Positions 10,205 through 17,557 of a stretch of 42,673 bases of DNA are shown piece after piece. Made by a program: the position numbers and the translations under genes. The stretch is from NCBI GenBank assembly GCA_012517155.1, contig JAAYVN010000036.1:1-42673 (forward strand). Reading direction: 5' to 3'. A model generated the notes under the pieces. That model was not told the origin of the DNA. It made no database searches and saw only the letters and a program-made list of their open reading frames with translations. The first letter of the stretch is position 1. Each line of letters opens with the position of its first letter. The stretch is from Ignavibacteriales bacterium. GTDB lineage: Bacteria > Bacteroidota > Ignavibacteria > Ignavibacteriales > Ignavibacteriaceae.

Positions 10205-10270
10205 ACGGCTTTTCCACGGCTTTACCACGGCTTTACTACGGCTTTACCACGGTTTTTATACGGCTTTGTA
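10205..10270. repeat. 11-bp tandem repeat, six units
   Basis: Six consecutive 11-mers with consensus ACGGCTTTACC start at 10205, 10216, 10227, 10238, 10249 and 10260. The middle units are nearly identical, the outer ones diverged. Seen directly in the sequence; no coding or protein-binding role is evident. Confidence 0.9.
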
Positions 10271-10296
10271 TAAATGGGGCGGGGATGGGACGAGGG

Positions 10297-10342
10297 CGTT
10301 ATAACGTTCGTAACGTTTTTAACGTTTGTAACGTTTTTAACG
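10297..10342. repeat. 9-bp tandem array TAACGTTYG, block 1
   Basis: Units TAACGTTCG, TAACGTTTT, TAACGTTTG, TAACGTTTT follow one another from 10302. Each unit centres on the palindrome AACGTT. The same 9-mer recurs in four other blocks on both sides of the restriction-modification cassette. Confidence 0.9.
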
Positions 10343-10387
10343 GAAAGGGGAAAAGGTTTATTTGTTGAGTTGGCTTCGCCGTCATTA

Positions 10388-10460
10388 ATGGTCATTAAGT
10401 CGTTTTTAACGTTTGTAACGTTCGTAACGTTCGTAACGGGAGGTTAATCCGCTACGCGGA
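10388..10460. repeat. Direct repeat copy A, left segment (with 9-bp array block 2)
   Basis: Starts with the 18-mer ATGGTCATTAAGTCGTTT, continues through 9-bp units (10407-10440) and ends with the palindrome TCCGCTACGCGGA (10448-10460). The same order (18-mer, 9-bp units, G-run, palindrome) occurs at 13222-13311. Confidence 0.85.
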
Positions 10461-10513
10461 AGCGGTTTTTCAGGGGATTCGGTTTCTATTGATATTTATC
10501 CGCTAACGCGGAA

Positions 10514-10760
10514 GAAAATAATTGTTAATGGTAAATTATGAATTGATAATCTCAAATTAAAAAACCCCCCTTGATCCCCCCTTTGGCTAAGGGGGGAAAT
10601 ATCATCCCTTTGATCCCCTCCCGAAAGCTTTCTGGATGGGAAAAATCAGTAGCGTTTGTAACGTTCGTAACGTTTGTAACGTTTGTAACGGGACGAAAGT
10701 CGAAGGTCGAAGATCCGAAGACGGAATCCGCCAAAGCGGAGGAAGACGAAGGGAGGGAAG
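10514..10760. repeat. Direct repeat copy A, right segment (about 247 bp)
   Basis: Begins with 44 bases identical to those at 13367-13410. It continues with a C-rich/G-rich hairpin, the AATCAGTAGCGTTTGTAACG segment, 9-bp units (10651-10690), a GACGAAAGTCGAAGGTCGAA segment and the palindrome TCCGCCAAAGCGGA (10727-10740), and ends near GGGAGGGA. Copy B has the same blocks in the same orientation, two fewer 9-bp units and a different hairpin loop. Confidence 0.9.
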
Positions 10761-11002
10761 TGGACGTATTGCGGATGTTTATGAATGGGAATTGTGTCTA
10801 GTAATAATGATGTTTTTAAGCTATATTCAGAGGAAATCGTGAGTGGGGACATTGGGACGCTTATTTTGCCCATATCATAAAAAATCTTTTTTGGGGCGAT
10901 CCAGGGGGCAATTTAAGGGGCCGAGGGTGGGAATTAATTTTGTTTAGAATGTGAAGAATGTGAAGAACAAATATCATTTGTAAGTAAATAAAATTTGCGG
11001 TA

Positions 11003-11059
11003 AATTTATGTAATGAAATGATAATATTGTAAAAACTATAAATGGCAATTACATAAATT
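11003..11059. promoter_or_regulatory. Perfect 12-bp inverted repeat upstream of the restriction gene
   Basis: AATTTATGTAAT at 11003-11014 and its exact reverse complement ATTACATAAATT at 11048-11059 are separated by 33 bp and end 29 bp before the ATG at 11089. The position suits an operator or paired binding site for control of the restriction-modification operon. No controller (C) gene is adjacent, so the binder is unknown. A cruciform or transposon-end remnant are alternatives. Confidence 0.5.
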
Positions 11060-11088
11060 AATAGTACAATAATTTAAAACGATAATAA

Positions 11089-12180
11089 ATGAATATAGAA
11101 GGCAAAATAACCGGGATAAAATATAAAGTTGTTTTATCCGCCCCCTTAAAAGAACTTCATGTTGATAATTTTAATATAAATAAAGCACCTTCGGCTTGTT
11201 TGTTAGTAGACAATAAACACACTTTTGCGATTTCAAAATGGGTTTCGCCTAAACGAACTCGCTCTTATCCTTTTGAACGTGTTTTCAACACATTGAAAAA
11301 TTCAAAGAAAATAACCGTAATACCAATTGTAAAGGACGAAGGCGAAAAAGGCGATAGAGATTTTATTCAATGGGATACGGTTTCATTAATGTCTTTGTTA
11401 GATGTGTTTGTAATTTTCGCCTACTATGATAAAGCAGATAAAGCAAACCTCAAAATAACCAACCAACAATTCAACAATAAATATGTTCTTTCCAAAATCA
11501 AGGAGATAGAACAATATCATAGTTCTGCACTACACTGGAATTTAAACGAACTTAAGACTAATTTGCATCGAATCATTGCAAAAGTAAAGATAGCTTATTC
11601 GAGGATAGAAAATATAACAGGGGTAAAACTTCACAACAGAAATGGTATAAACAACTTTAAAGACAAAATCGGGAAAGATGTTTCTTCATTTATGGCTTTT
11701 TCAAGGGAAAAAGCTAAAAAAGCGCAGTCAAGAGAATTTGTTACCCAACGACCCAAAGAAAGTTTATCTACACTCACAAAAGCTAAAATCACTATAACCA
11801 ACTATCTGGGTGGACAGTATTTTTTGACGGTGGACGAGATTTCGCTTGACAAAAATAAGGTCGCCTTGATCGAAGGGAAGCATAGTAAGAATGCAAGGCT
11901 ACCGAGTAAGGGAGATATTAAAGACGGTTTGTTAAAGATGGTGTTGTACTGTAACCTTTCAAACGTTACTGTAAATGGAAAGAAAAGAAAAAGTGAAGCT
12001 GTTTTATGTTTGACCTCAACCAGAATTCGAGGGGCTATTACTTCCAAAAGCACAAAGCAAGAAATATCATCTTTTTTTGAAAGCAATAAATTCTCAAAAT
12101 CTCAAAGAGTCTTGGTAGAAAATATTATTGCAGAAGCAAAGCAAAATAAATTTCTAATTAAAATCAGGTTTTCAAAATGA
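11089..12180 (+). CDS. Putative type II restriction endonuclease (PD-(D/E)XK-like)
   Basis: A 363-residue protein without a signal peptide. Its C-terminal half carries a plausible PD-(D/E)XK active site: VDEISLD (Asp249) followed 13 residues later by the strand ALIEGKH (Glu262-Gly-Lys264), flanked by basic residues. The N-terminal half has a KWVSPKRTRSYPFERV segment and DRDFIQWDT; I do not recognise a named family. Its stop overlaps the start of an adenine methyltransferase gene (ATGA), the usual layout of a compact type II system, and this context is the main reason for the call. The gene is more A/T-rich than its neighbours, suggesting horizontal acquisition. Recognition site unknown. A non-restriction PD-(D/E)XK nuclease is the alternative. 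Confidence 0.65.
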   Translation: MNIEGKITGIKYKVVLSAPLKELHVDNFNINKAPSACLLVDNKHTFAISKWVSPKRTRSYPFERVFNTLKNSKKITVIPIVKDEGEKGDRDFIQWDTVSLMSLLDVFVIFAYYDKADKANLKITNQQFNNKYVLSKIKEIEQYHSSALHWNLNELKTNLHRIIAKVKIAYSRIENITGVKLHNRNGINNFKDKIGKDVSSFMAFSREKAKKAQSREFVTQRPKESLSTLTKAKITITNYLGGQYFLTVDEISLDKNKVALIEGKHSKNARLPSKGDIKDGLLKMVLYCNLSNVTVNGKKRKSEAVLCLTSTRIRGAITSKSTKQEISSFFESNKFSKSQRVLVENIIAEAKQNKFLIKIRFSK

Positions 12181-13043
12181 TAAGAAGCCCATTGAGGTAT
12201 CCAGGTGGAAAAAGTCGAGCTGTAGAATTAATCGCTAAACTTTTGCCGGAATTTGACGAATTTCGAGAACCATTTTTAGGAGGTGGTTCAGTCTTTCTTT
12301 ATGCCAAACAGCGCTACCCAAGCAAAAGATTTTGGGTTAATGATCTTTATTTAGAACTATTCAAATTTTGGGAAATGAGTCAAAAGGATGTTGATTCCTT
12401 GATTAGCAAAATTTATGAATGGAGAAATCAATTTCCGGTAGGGAAGGATTTGTATAAATTCTTAAATTCAAATTTGGAAAGATTTAATGATTTAGAAAGG
12501 GCAGTTGCATTTTTTATCTATAATCGAATAACATTTTCGGGTACAAGTTTAAGTGGTGGGTTTAGCGAACATGCTTTTACAGGTCGATTTACTGAAAGCA
12601 GTATTCAACGTCTTAGCCAATTCGCAAAAGTTATAAAGGAAGCGAGAATAACTAATCTTGATTATGAGGCATTAGTAAAAGCAGAAGGTAAAAATGTATT
12701 TATATTTCTTGACCCACCATATTATTCGGCGACAAAATCTGCATTGTATGGAAAAAATGGGAATATGCACAAATCATTTGATCACATCAACTTTGCAGAA
12801 ACAATGAGACTCTGCAAACATAAGTGGCTTATTACTTATGACGACAGCAACTATATCAGAAATTTATTTTCATTTGCAAACATAATTCCCTGGGACTTAA
12901 CCTACGGAATGAGAAATGTGACAAGGGGTTCAGACCAAAAAGGGAAAGAGTTATTTATTTCAAACTATTTAGAATATTTACCTAAAAATGAAGAACTTCC
13001 GTTATTTGAGCAAATAGTGAATTTTGAAAGGACAATTCAGTAA
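12177..13043 (+). CDS. D12-class DNA N6-adenine methyltransferase (Dam-like)
   Basis: Transfers methyl from S-adenosylmethionine to N6 of adenine in a specific site. The alpha-type motif order is clear: LRYPGGKS at 6-13 (motif X), PFLGGGS at 32-38 (AdoMet-binding motif I, FxGxG type), and DPPYY at 179-183 (catalytic motif IV). Length 288 is typical for the Dam/D12 family. ATGA overlap with the preceding gene implies coupled translation, and the enzyme would protect host DNA from the paired nuclease. Specificity cannot be read from sequence; D12 enzymes include GATC and several other site specificities. Confidence 0.93.
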   Translation: MIRSPLRYPGGKSRAVELIAKLLPEFDEFREPFLGGGSVFLYAKQRYPSKRFWVNDLYLELFKFWEMSQKDVDSLISKIYEWRNQFPVGKDLYKFLNSNLERFNDLERAVAFFIYNRITFSGTSLSGGFSEHAFTGRFTESSIQRLSQFAKVIKEARITNLDYEALVKAEGKNVFIFLDPPYYSATKSALYGKNGNMHKSFDHINFAETMRLCKHKWLITYDDSNYIRNLFSFANIIPWDLTYGMRNVTRGSDQKGKELFISNYLEYLPKNEELPLFEQIVNFERTIQ

Positions 13044-13221
13044 AAATGAAAGAAAAATAAACTACTTGGCCGAACCAAAAGTTGTGCGCAATAAGGGATT
13101 TTGTGGCAATTCAGGCAATCTACCACACTCAGTTCCCTCCACTCTCCACTCTCTTCGCCCCATAAAAATAACCAGTACTAACCCCAGAGAAATTTGACAA
13201 GATGAATGGATGAATGATTGG

Positions 13222-13311
13222 ATGGTCATTAAGTCGTTTGTAACGTCCTTTGCGTTTATAACGTCCATAACGTCCATAACGTTTGTAACGGGGGGTAATC
13301 CGCTACGCGGA
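13222..13311. repeat. Direct repeat copy B, left segment (9-bp array block 4)
   Basis: Same 18-mer start as copy A (13222-13239), then diverged 9-bp units of the TAACGTCCA/TAACGTTTG type (about 13240-13291), a G-run and the palindrome TCCGCTACGCGGA (13299-13311). Confidence 0.85.
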
Positions 13312-13366
13312 AAAGAAAGGTAAAGGAAGAGGTAAAGGTAAAGAGACAAAGAGACAGAAGCACAGT

Positions 13367-13606
13367 GAAAATAATTGTTAATGGTAAATTATGAATTGAT
13401 AATCTCAAATTTAAAAACCCCCCTTGATCCCCTCCCGAAAGCTTTCGGGATTAAGGGGGGAAATATCATCCCTTTGATCTCATCCTGAAAGCTTTCGAGA
13501 GGGGAAAAATCAGTAGCGTTTGTAACGTTTGTAACGGGACGAAAGTCGAAGGTCGAAGGTCCGAAGACAGAATCCGCCCCAGCGGAGGAAAACGGAGGGA
13601 GGGAGG
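13367..13606. repeat. Direct repeat copy B, right segment (about 240 bp)
   Basis: Starts with the same 44 bases as 10514-10557, then a C-rich/G-rich hairpin, the AATCAGTAGCG segment, two 9-bp units (13515-13538), the GACGAAAGTCGAAGG segment and the palindrome TCCGCCCCAGCGGA (13573-13586). Same orientation as copy A, offset 2853 bp. Confidence 0.9.
13405..13462 (-). terminator. Terminator-like hairpin downstream of the MscS gene, inside copy B
   Basis: On the minus strand CCCCCCTTAATCCCGAAAG pairs imperfectly with CTTTCGGGAGGGGATC plus AAGGGGGG, followed by TTTTTAAATTT. It lies about 185 bp past the mscS stop codon and could end that transcript. Confidence 0.5.
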
Positions 13607-13644
13607 TTATTGTCCTTAAACAGCTATTTAAAGTGGTTTCGGAG

Positions 13645-15603
13645 TCATGGGTTTTCGTGGTTTTTTGTACCGATGTTGATGCCAAAGAGACGGAATGGGG
13701 GAGCTTTGTATTCTTTTGGCAAATAGTTTTCGGGAATGGTAATCTGATTTCCATCCCGGACGGCACTAAAATGAGGCGACATGATTTCTATACCGGCTTC
13801 GTTGAATTTATCCTGTATTTTGGAGTGAAGTTCACTATAGGTTGCTGCCTGGGATTGCGGATTGTTAGTATAAGCATTTAATTCATAGGCGACGCTGAAA
13901 TCGTCCAGACTGGTCTGAAGTACAAAGGGTTTGGGTTCAGAGAGAAGAGATTCGCATTCGGAAGCTGCGGAGATAAGAAGCTCATGGACTTTTTTCCAGG
14001 GGACATCATATCCGATGGTTACGGTAGTGTTAAGTATGAGACCTTTTTCTGAAGCGGAGGAGCTAAAATTTATGATATGACTACCTAGAACCATTGCGTT
14101 AGGAATTGTAACATCAACGTTCTTGACGGTTCTAATGCGGGAGACGAGGAGAGTTTTTTCGACGACATCACCTACCGTATCTGCAATTTTCACACGGTCA
14201 CCGATTTTGAAGGGGCGCATATATGTAAGTACAACACCCGAGACTATATTTGCAATTGCAGATGAAGATCCGAGAGAAAGCAAGATACCGAGGAAGACGG
14301 AAATGCCCTGAAAAGCCGGGGAATTTGAACCGGGGAGGTATGGAAAAATAATGATTGCGGCGAGTACGAGAATCAGGAAGCGGACAATTTTATAAGTTGG
14401 CATTGCCCATTCGCGATGAAAAGCGGGAAATTCAATATTACCGTTGTTAATTTCGGAGAAGATAAAACCGACAAAGCGAATTGCATATCGGAAGACAGCA
14501 GAAAGGATGATGATGAAAAAGAGATTGGGGAGGAAGTCGACAATGGCTTTTATAACAACGTTTACAGGATTGAGAACATAATTCAAGAGTTGACCAGACC
14601 AGTTGCTGCTGAAGGGGAAGAGACTAAAAACAATAGTTACAAAGAAGTAGAGGAGAAGAATCTGAAGTACAAGGCGGGAGAATTTAGTAATCAGAATCAG
14701 AACCTCAACAGTTCTTTCAGCAGACAGGAGATCAACAGATTTAAGGCGAAGGGTTTTTATTTTAGTTCCTTTCCAGCTTTGATATCTGGATTTCATGAAT
14801 GAGGTCAAAGAGTTAATGCTTTTGAAGAGTACAACATAAAGGGCAGTATAAAATACCAGAAGGATTAAGATCTTAACAAGAGGTTGAAGCTGCCATTTGC
14901 GTGTATAAGGCCAGAGATGGAGAATTTCAGTCAGGAAGAGATAAAAAGCAAAAAGAGTAAGCACAAAGCGGAGACCTTTAAGGGAAATGAGAAGGAAACT
15001 TACTATGGTTGAGGACTTAACAAGTTGTTTATCCTTAAGGTTAATGTCTTTAATTTTTGCATTATCGAGTGACTGTACTTTTTTATAGAGCCAGGGAAAG
15101 AGACGGGAAACAAGGAATAAAAAGAGGAGCAGCGCAACAAGATATACAATGGAGTAGATGGAATTATTAATCAGATTTTCGTTGCTATAAAGTTTTCTTG
15201 TGTCCCACAGTTTTTTAACAATAATTGAACGGTATCTTTCAGCGATTGCTTCGACAGTAGATGCTTCCGCAGCGGCATCGATAGGAAGAAAAGCCATAAT
15301 GGGATAGTCATCAATAGCAAGGAGAAGGTGGTCAGCTTCGGGAGTAATTTTAATGGAATCGAAATTTTTGTCATAATTATGGAGAAGGTTATCAAGGCGT
15401 TTATTGATTTCTTTAGCACGAACTTCTGCAGAAAAGATACCGATTCCGTGATAGATATTAAACAGTGTATCCGAATCAATTATTATGGAATGAGGTTTAG
15501 CATTTTTCTCAGGTTGCTGAGAGTGCGAAAAAGGAGAAAGCGAAAAAAGGCAAAAGAGGAAGGGAATAAACGACTTTAAGATTGTTTTGAAATTCATACT
15601 CAT
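13645..15603 (-). CDS. MscS-family mechanosensitive ion channel with N-terminal extension
   Basis: Inner-membrane channel that opens under membrane tension to release solutes on osmotic downshock. A signal peptide (to about residue 30, ending SHSQ) precedes a roughly 100-residue soluble periplasmic region, several hydrophobic helices (about 150-420) and the MscS core. In the core, GILLSLGSSSAIANIVSGVVL is the pore-lining TM3, followed by RPFKIGDRVKI and the beta domain with TIPNAMVLGSHIINFS. At about 652 residues it is larger than E. coli MscS and resembles the extended YbdG/YnaI/MscK-type proteins. The ATG at 15603 is preferred over a TTG at 15609. Downstream lies repeat copy B. Physiological gating is inferred from family. 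Confidence 0.9.
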   Translation of the reverse strand: MSMNFKTILKSFIPFLFCLFSLSPFSHSQQPEKNAKPHSIIIDSDTLFNIYHGIGIFSAEVRAKEINKRLDNLLHNYDKNFDSIKITPEADHLLLAIDDYPIMAFLPIDAAAEASTVEAIAERYRSIIVKKLWDTRKLYSNENLINNSIYSIVYLVALLLFLFLVSRLFPWLYKKVQSLDNAKIKDINLKDKQLVKSSTIVSFLLISLKGLRFVLTLFAFYLFLTEILHLWPYTRKWQLQPLVKILILLVFYTALYVVLFKSINSLTSFMKSRYQSWKGTKIKTLRLKSVDLLSAERTVEVLILITKFSRLVLQILLLYFFVTIVFSLFPFSSNWSGQLLNYVLNPVNVVIKAIVDFLPNLFFIIILSAVFRYAIRFVGFIFSEINNGNIEFPAFHREWAMPTYKIVRFLILVLAAIIIFPYLPGSNSPAFQGISVFLGILLSLGSSSAIANIVSGVVLTYMRPFKIGDRVKIADTVGDVVEKTLLVSRIRTVKNVDVTIPNAMVLGSHIINFSSSASEKGLILNTTVTIGYDVPWKKVHELLISAASECESLLSEPKPFVLQTSLDDFSVAYELNAYTNNPQSQAATYSELHSKIQDKFNEAGIEIMSPHFSAVRDGNQITIPENYLPKEYKAPPFRLFGINIGTKNHENP

Positions 15604-15658
15604 ATTCAATAATTAATGAATGAAAGATTAATTATTATTAAAAAACCCAATAGTTGTT

Positions 15659-15666
15659 CAAATATA
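15659..15666 (-). promoter_or_regulatory. Possible Bacteroidota-type -7 element for the MscS gene
   Basis: On the minus strand TATATTTG, 56 bp upstream of the ATG at 15603, matches the TAnnTTTG -7 consensus of Bacteroidota primary sigma factors. No TTTG box is found at the usual 19-21 bp spacing, so support is partial. Confidence 0.3.
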
Positions 15667-15717
15667 GCAAAAAAATCTTAATAATAAGAATAAATTAAAC
15701 AAATTGAGAGAAATGGT

Positions 15718-15909
15718 TTAAGATTTCCTCCTATTATTTACCCATGTAATAACAATTCCGAGGACGATAGCGAATCTGAAAGATGTGCCCCACTCCCAGT
15801 CCGGGACAGAGTGGAGAAGTAAATTATATAAAAATGAGACAATGGATGAAACAATAAATGAGACGAAAAAAATAATGCAAAAATTTAATATCAATTGCGG
15901 TGCCTTCAT
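15718..15909 (-). CDS. Small two-helix membrane protein, 63 aa
   Basis: Not recognised. It has a long N-terminal hydrophobic helix (about residues 7-32), a short polar turn with PDWEWG, and a second helix (about 46-58) ending in a basic tail NNRRKS, a hairpin topology with both ends probably cytoplasmic. A clear AAAGGA SD lies 7 bases before the ATG, and the gene begins 16 bp after the stop of the secreted propeller gene on the same strand, so it is probably the second gene of that transcript. The good SD and coherent topology argue that it is real despite its size. Function unknown. Confidence 0.6.
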   Translation of the reverse strand: MKAPQLILNFCIIFFVSFIVSSIVSFLYNLLLHSVPDWEWGTSFRFAIVLGIVITWVNNRRKS

Positions 15910-15925
15910 ACAGAGTCCTTTTCAA

Positions 15926-17557
15926 TTATTTTATTAAAATCATTTTATTTGTAAGAGAAGAGTTGCCGGCAGTAAGTTTATAGAAATAAACGCCTGATGG
16001 AAGAGAATTAGAATTAAAATCAAGGGAATAAAATCCAGGGAGTTTATGTTCATTAAGGAGAGTTGAAATTTCATTTCCCAATACATCAAATAGAGCAATA
16101 ACTACATTTGAGGAGACGGGGACTGAGTAGTCAATGCGCGTTGAGGGATTGAAAGGGTTGGGGTAGTTTTGAGAAAGAGAAAAGTCAACAGGCGTTGAAA
16201 GATCATTTTGAATGCCGGTAGCAGCAGAATAAGAAGCGATGAAGCAACCCCAATAGGGGAGTTCGGGACCACCGAGAGAAAAATGTTCACCATAAACACC
16301 ACCCATAAAGACCTGATCATTACCCAAAAGGGCAACAGTATTTGAAGAATTGATATAAGGACCAGTACCTTTCTGAACCCAGACAAAATTTCCAGCAGGA
16401 TCCAATTTAGCCAGATAAGGTTCAGAGACACCCGGGCAGTTTAGCTGAATGGAGCCAAAGTTGACGGTACCGTCGAAGTAACCGCTAACATAAGAATTGC
16501 CGAATGCATCAACGACAATATGACTCTGGAAGAAATAGTCAAAAGTTGCAGTTCCGGAAGCTCTACCAAGCCAAACAAACTGACCCATATCGTTCAATTT
16601 CGTTACAAATAAATCGCTACCACCCTCATTAAACAAAGACAGGGAACCGAGAGTCAGAGTTTCAAAAAAAGTACCAGAAGCATAGACTATACCGAGGGGA
16701 TCGACAGTAATTCCGACACCAGTTGCACTTGAAGGGACAGAGGACTGATTTGCCCAGATGCATTCGCCCGAGGAATTAAATTTAACAAAATAAACACTAC
16801 CATTAAAATCAGAGACGAGTTGTTTAGAGCCGAAAGAAGCGGTCATCATAAAATTACCAGTAAGATAAATGTTACCTGAAGCATCAGAAGTTATTGTACT
16901 CACATTTTCTGACCTTTCACCACCAGCCTGCTGAGCCCATAAGATATTTCCATCTGTATTCAGTTTAAGAATAAAGATATCATACTGACCATAGGAAGTA
17001 AAATTATGAGTGCCAAGGGAAGTGGAATCGTAGAAATCGCCACCGAGATAAGAGTTTCCAGAAGCATCTGTAGTCATGGAGTTACAGATTTCAGATAGTG
17101 GACCACCGAAATTTTTAGCCCAGAGCAGGTTGCCGGCACTATTAAATTTCAGCACAAAAATATCAGTACCACCAGAAGAGATAAGCTGTGTTCCACCGAT
17201 AGAAGCTGAATCGGAAAAATCACCAACGACATATACATTCTCCTCCAGATCGACAGTAATACTCCTTCCAACGTCAAAACTCTTACCACCAAATGACATT
17301 AACCAAATAATAGCACCGGAATTTGTAAACTTGCCGATGAAAGTATCCGAGTTTCCTTTAGATGTTAACAGAGTAAACCCATTTTGCATCAAATCCGCAT
17401 AATAAAAACCAGTTGCATAAAAATTGCCATAGTTATCTACCGCGATGTCATTCACATCAGTAGCACCATTAAAGAAGGTAACCGACTGCAGAGTTTGAGC
17501 AAAACCAAATTGAGTAAAAAGTATAAAAAAAGTGATAGCGACAAGAACCGGTTTCAT
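15926..17557 (-). CDS. Secreted beta-propeller (SBBP-type repeat) protein with type IX sorting domain
   Basis: Signal peptide (MKPVLVAITFFILFTQFGFA), then seven repeats of about 60 residues. Each has the core [V/I]-x-D-x-x-G-N-x-Y-x-x-G-x-F and a tail in which a particle such as KFNSSGECIWA closes the blade. The count of seven fits a closed seven-bladed propeller. Residues from about 455 carry SQNYPNPFNPSTRIDY and the terminal KMILIK, the sorting module used for export and cell-surface anchoring by type IX secretion. GGAG SD before ATG 17557. SBBP proteins have no defined activity; ligand binding or structural display is the most that can be inferred. Confidence 0.85.
   Translation of the reverse strand: MKPVLVAITFFILFTQFGFAQTLQSVTFFNGATDVNDIAVDNYGNFYATGFYYADLMQNGFTLLTSKGNSDTFIGKFTNSGAIIWLMSFGGKSFDVGRSITVDLEENVYVVGDFSDSASIGGTQLISSGGTDIFVLKFNSAGNLLWAKNFGGPLSEICNSMTTDASGNSYLGGDFYDSTSLGTHNFTSYGQYDIFILKLNTDGNILWAQQAGGERSENVSTITSDASGNIYLTGNFMMTASFGSKQLVSDFNGSVYFVKFNSSGECIWANQSSVPSSATGVGITVDPLGIVYASGTFFETLTLGSLSLFNEGGSDLFVTKLNDMGQFVWLGRASGTATFDYFFQSHIVVDAFGNSYVSGYFDGTVNFGSIQLNCPGVSEPYLAKLDPAGNFVWVQKGTGPYINSSNTVALLGNDQVFMGGVYGEHFSLGGPELPYWGCFIASYSAATGIQNDLSTPVDFSLSQNYPNPFNPSTRIDYSVPVSSNVVIALFDVLGNEISTLLNEHKLPGFYSLDFNSNSLPSGVYFYKLTAGNSSLTNKMILIK

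Larger units (their letters stand above)
10047..11088. other. Repeat-rich intergenic region, 1042 bp, no convincing gene
   Basis: Between the divergent M16 gene and the restriction gene. It holds an 11-bp tandem array, three blocks of a 9-bp tandem motif, three TCCGC-n-GCGGA palindromes, a C-rich hairpin, direct-repeat copy A and, near its right end, a perfect 12-bp inverted repeat. Open frames here only translate the repeats (runs of Val-Thr-Asn or Asn-Val-Cys) and are not believed. The last 150 bp are markedly AT-rich and probably hold the promoter of the restriction-modification cassette. Confidence 0.8.
13044..13644. other. Repeat-rich intergenic region, 601 bp, no convincing gene
   Basis: Lies between the methyltransferase (+) and the MscS channel gene (-), whose 3' ends face each other. 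The first 175 bp show nothing recognisable. From 13222 it is direct-repeat copy B: 9-bp units, two TCCGC-n-GCGGA palindromes, a purine-rich GGTAAAG stretch (about 13318-13342) and a long hairpin. The remaining 40 bp before the mscS stop show nothing. Confidence 0.8.

Noticed and set aside
10205-10440. CRISPR array
   Set aside because: Units are 9 or 11 bp, contiguous, with no unique spacers and no cas genes nearby.
10552-10873. Several open frames of 60-76 codons across the repeat region (10552-10734 -, 10571-10801 +, 10636-10842 +, 10646-10873 -)
   Set aside because: Their sequences are direct translations of the 9-bp arrays (VTNVTN, NVCNVC, YKRYKRY) and of the C-rich hairpin; they overlap on both strands and lack ribosome sites.
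13062-13349. Open frame of 95 codons on the minus strand (13062-13349)
   Set aside because: It crosses repeat copy B, contains Val-Met-Asp array translations, and shows no SD or domain.
10388-13606. Insertion sequence or integrative element ends
   Set aside because: No transposase or integrase is present, the repeats are direct rather than inverted, and there is no short target duplication I can define.
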